From Streptomyces anulatus (GTDB lineage Bacteria > Actinomycetota > Actinomycetes > Streptomycetales > Streptomycetaceae): DNA of 64,000 nt. A program made the position numbers and the translations under genes. Shown here piece after piece: positions 62,073 through 64,000 of the stretch. Numbering within the stretch: the first letter of the stretch is position 1; every line of letters begins with the position of its first letter. A model generated the notes under the pieces. That model saw only the letters and a list, made by a program, of their open reading frames with translations. It had not been told where the DNA came from and ran no database searches. The stretch is from positions 163,019-227,018 of the forward strand of contig NZ_JOEZ01000008.1 in NCBI RefSeq assembly GCF_000721175.1, given 5' to 3'.

Positions 62073-63902
62073 CTACTCGGCGGCCTTCTTGCGGCCGCCC
62101 CGCTTCTTCTCGGGGCGCCAGGCGCGCAGGTCGGACTCCGACAGGTGGCGCTCGGTGCGGCCGAGGTTGAGCGCGCTCTGGAACTCCTCGGCGGGGTTGC
62201 CGTCCCACTCATCGTCGAACTCGTCGTACCACTGGTGCACCCAGGGCATGGCCTCCTGGAGCCCGGCCAGGAGCGGGACGAAGCGGGCGTCGTCCTTTGG
62301 CCAGCCGTCCCTCTCCGCGCGATCGTGGACGAGGTTGGCCAGGACCTCGGCCTGCTCCCGGTGGTTCCAGCCGGCCCAGCCGAGGAGGAGCGACGAGTCG
62401 TTGTCGGTGGACGCGCCCGGGTAGGAGATGAACCGCTCCTTGGGCACATCGAGCTTGCCGCGGTTCGACCAGTAGGACTGCTTGACGAAGTCGGCACCCG
62501 TGTACTTCGGCGGGACCTTGATGTCGAGCCGCTTCCCGGTGCGGTCTTCTTCGCGCTGCTGCTCCCAGACGTGCTCCCACTGTTCGCGCTTGCGGAGACC
62601 GGTCTCCTTGTAGCGCAGGACACTGAGGTACGGGACGTGCTCGGGCTCGATGATCGCTGCGAGGACGGTCGCCAGGGAGGCGTCCCGCTTGCCGAGGTGG
62701 TCCTCTGCGTAGAGGGTCGCGACGGCCTGGACGTCCTCGTCGTGGCGGAGGGCGTCGGCGAGCTGGTTCACGGTGAGGGGGCGGGGCGCGGTGAACTCGT
62801 TGCGCTCCTCGAACCACAGGTCCTCGCGCTCAGCGGCATCCAGCAACCAGGCGCGCAGAGCTGCGGCCTCCCGCTTCTCCCACGGCTCAATGGACCAGCG
62901 GCGCTTGTACTCGGGGCGCTCGATGAGGCGGATGTCCTTGTTGGACTCGATGAGATCGAGGCGGGTCTGTACGACTTTCTTGTAGGACTCGGGCCACTCC
63001 TCAGGGATATCGCAGACCGGAGTGGACTCGTGCCGTCCGAACCAGACGGTCTCGGCTTCCTCATCACGTACCCTGCGAGCCAGCGCGATTTCGAAGGAGC
63101 GCTGGCCGAGTGCGAGTTGCGGTACGTCGCTGGCACTCAGCTCGGAAGGATCTCCGGAAAGAACGGTCCGCGTGACCTCCGACGGTGTGAGTAGGCCGTA
63201 TGCCCCGTATACGGTCCAGTCCAACTCTTCCTGAAGGGCGAACATGCGGGACCGGATCTTCTCCTGAGCTGCACGGGCTTCATCGAGCGCGCCGCGGGTG
63301 GGCGTAGCCGAGAGCGCGGAGGGCTCATAATCAGCGAGTTTTCGGGCAAGCCTGTCGAGTTCACGACCAAGGGTGAGCGGAAGCGTGACGGGGAGAGGGA
63401 ATTCCTGAAGCTTGGTTCCAGTGAACTCGAAAAAGCGCTCCCATTCGTCGTGCATGAATCCGCCGGTGCCTGACTGGCTTCCTTTGTCATGGCTCACCTG
63501 CTTCAACCAGAAGCAGGCCACCGAAGAGTTCAGCACCCCCAGCAACTCCAGGTGCCGCTCCTCGCTGGCCCCCTCCGGCAACTTGATCACCGGCGCGGAA
63601 CGGTTGAACACCTTCCCACCCCGATCCAGCACGAAGTGGTTATGTGTGGCCACAAAAGCGAACGCAATTCCAAGAGGGATCGTGTACCGCTCGGGGTGCC
63701 ATCGGCTCCACTCGTACCAAGTGAGACCGACTTCCTCATGTGTGCCGCCTGGTTCCCGCCGTTCCCGAAGTTCGGATCGCAACAACCATAGAAGATGGGC
63801 AACCACAGGTTCACTCAGATCCGCGGAAAGCTCACCATTGTAAGGGAAAAGCGCCTCAGTTTCGGGCGTCAAGTCCCAGTCGCGGATGACAGTGCCCTCG
63901 AC
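62073..63902 (-). pseudogene. pglX: PglX C-terminal part, truncated at its 5' end (BREX type 2 methyltransferase)
   Basis: The frame encodes about 609 residues matching the C-terminal region of PglX: EGTVIRDWDLTPE at the start, then WYEWSRWHPERYTIPLGIAF, LGVLNSSVACFW and a helical acidic end. Full PglX is about 1200 residues with a SAM-binding fold and an NPPY motif in the first half; both are missing. Upstream of 63902 the frame meets a TGA at 63927-63929. The only initiation codon near the break is a TTG at 63872 with no good ribosome site. PglX methylates host DNA as the BREX mark, so this fragment alone should be inactive as a methylase. Confidence 0.8.
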
Positions 63903-64000
63903 TAGTACTCCAGCCGTAGATCGTGATCATGTTGGCCCGCCGCCTGCTCGGTTGTAGTGGTTTGCTTGGGAGCGGTCCTGGTGGGAGTGGCTGTGCCGCT
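63902..64000 (-). mobile_element. End of a probable IS transposase gene (partial)
   Basis: A frame open from the right edge for 32 codons ends QHDHDLRLEY and a TAG at 63902-63904. It is out of frame with pglX and low in similarity to any BREX protein. Its Thr/Lys/Gln-rich final linker and its end exactly at the pglX break suggest the 3' end of a transposase. The CTAG at 63902-63905 fits the YTAR target duplication known for IS701-family elements, and the stop codon would then be made partly of that target. The family is an inference. Confidence 0.5.

Noticed and set aside
62073..63872. pglX fragment as a complete small gene starting at TTG 63872
   Set aside because: The matching pglX frame continues upstream of that TTG to 63902, and the methylase half is missing. 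It reads better as a truncation.

Overview
The window is high-GC actinobacterial chromosome and almost certainly comes from a Streptomyces. GC is strongly biased at third codon positions. Many starts are GTG. Genes often overlap as ATGA or GTGA. There is an SsgA-like sporulation protein, paired XRE/DUF397 regulators, a protein O-mannosyltransferase and a chymotrypsin-like secreted protease with a propeptide. I see no rRNA, tRNA or CRISPR array.

Layout. 1-12,700 is conserved housekeeping: an ABC-F ATPase, ispE, rsmA (ksgA), tatD, rsmI and pmt. It also holds a cluster of gene remnants at 3,082-3,936 and a serine hydrolase preceded by a tiny coupled ORF. rpfB, which lies between tatD and ksgA in Mycobacterium tuberculosis, is absent. 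12,700-24,450 carries envelope and transport genes (a penicillin-binding protein behind a perfect inverted repeat, an Fsr-type MFS pump with an AraC regulator, an AGCS symporter, a PucR regulator) and a first XRE/DUF397/HATPase triad that runs to 25,042. 25,300-31,500 holds a winged-helix protein behind a conserved-looking hairpin leader, a DUF4157-cysteine peptidase fusion of the kind linked to extracellular contractile injection systems, an esterase-SDR pair and an SsgA-like protein. 31,600-38,300 contains an MMPL exporter and its TetR regulator, with two palindromic operators, facing a tricorn protease gene. 38,500-42,900 is a coupled monooxygenase-hydrolase-SDR operon facing a MerR gene. 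42,900-49,750 has exonuclease III, two GNAT acetyltransferases, a one-polypeptide sigma factor/zinc finger/membrane/CAP-domain fusion, an XRE protein with collagen-like repeats and an S1 protease.

49,738-64,000 is a phage-defence island: a BREX type 2 (Pgl) locus on the minus strand. Read in transcription order it runs pglX (C-terminal part only), a second regulatory triad (XRE, DUF397, HATPase), then a tightly overlapping pglY-pglZ-brxD-brxHI block. pglX is cut at a CTAG sequence. Immediately beyond it another reading frame ends, which looks like the tail of an IS transposase. The locus as seen here is therefore probably broken, or re-regulated by the insertion. pglW is not visible and would lie outside the window if present.

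The most interesting items are the interrupted BREX locus with its embedded regulators, the DUF4157-peptidase effector candidate, the sigma factor-CAP fusion, and several strong unassigned inverted repeats in front of genes.
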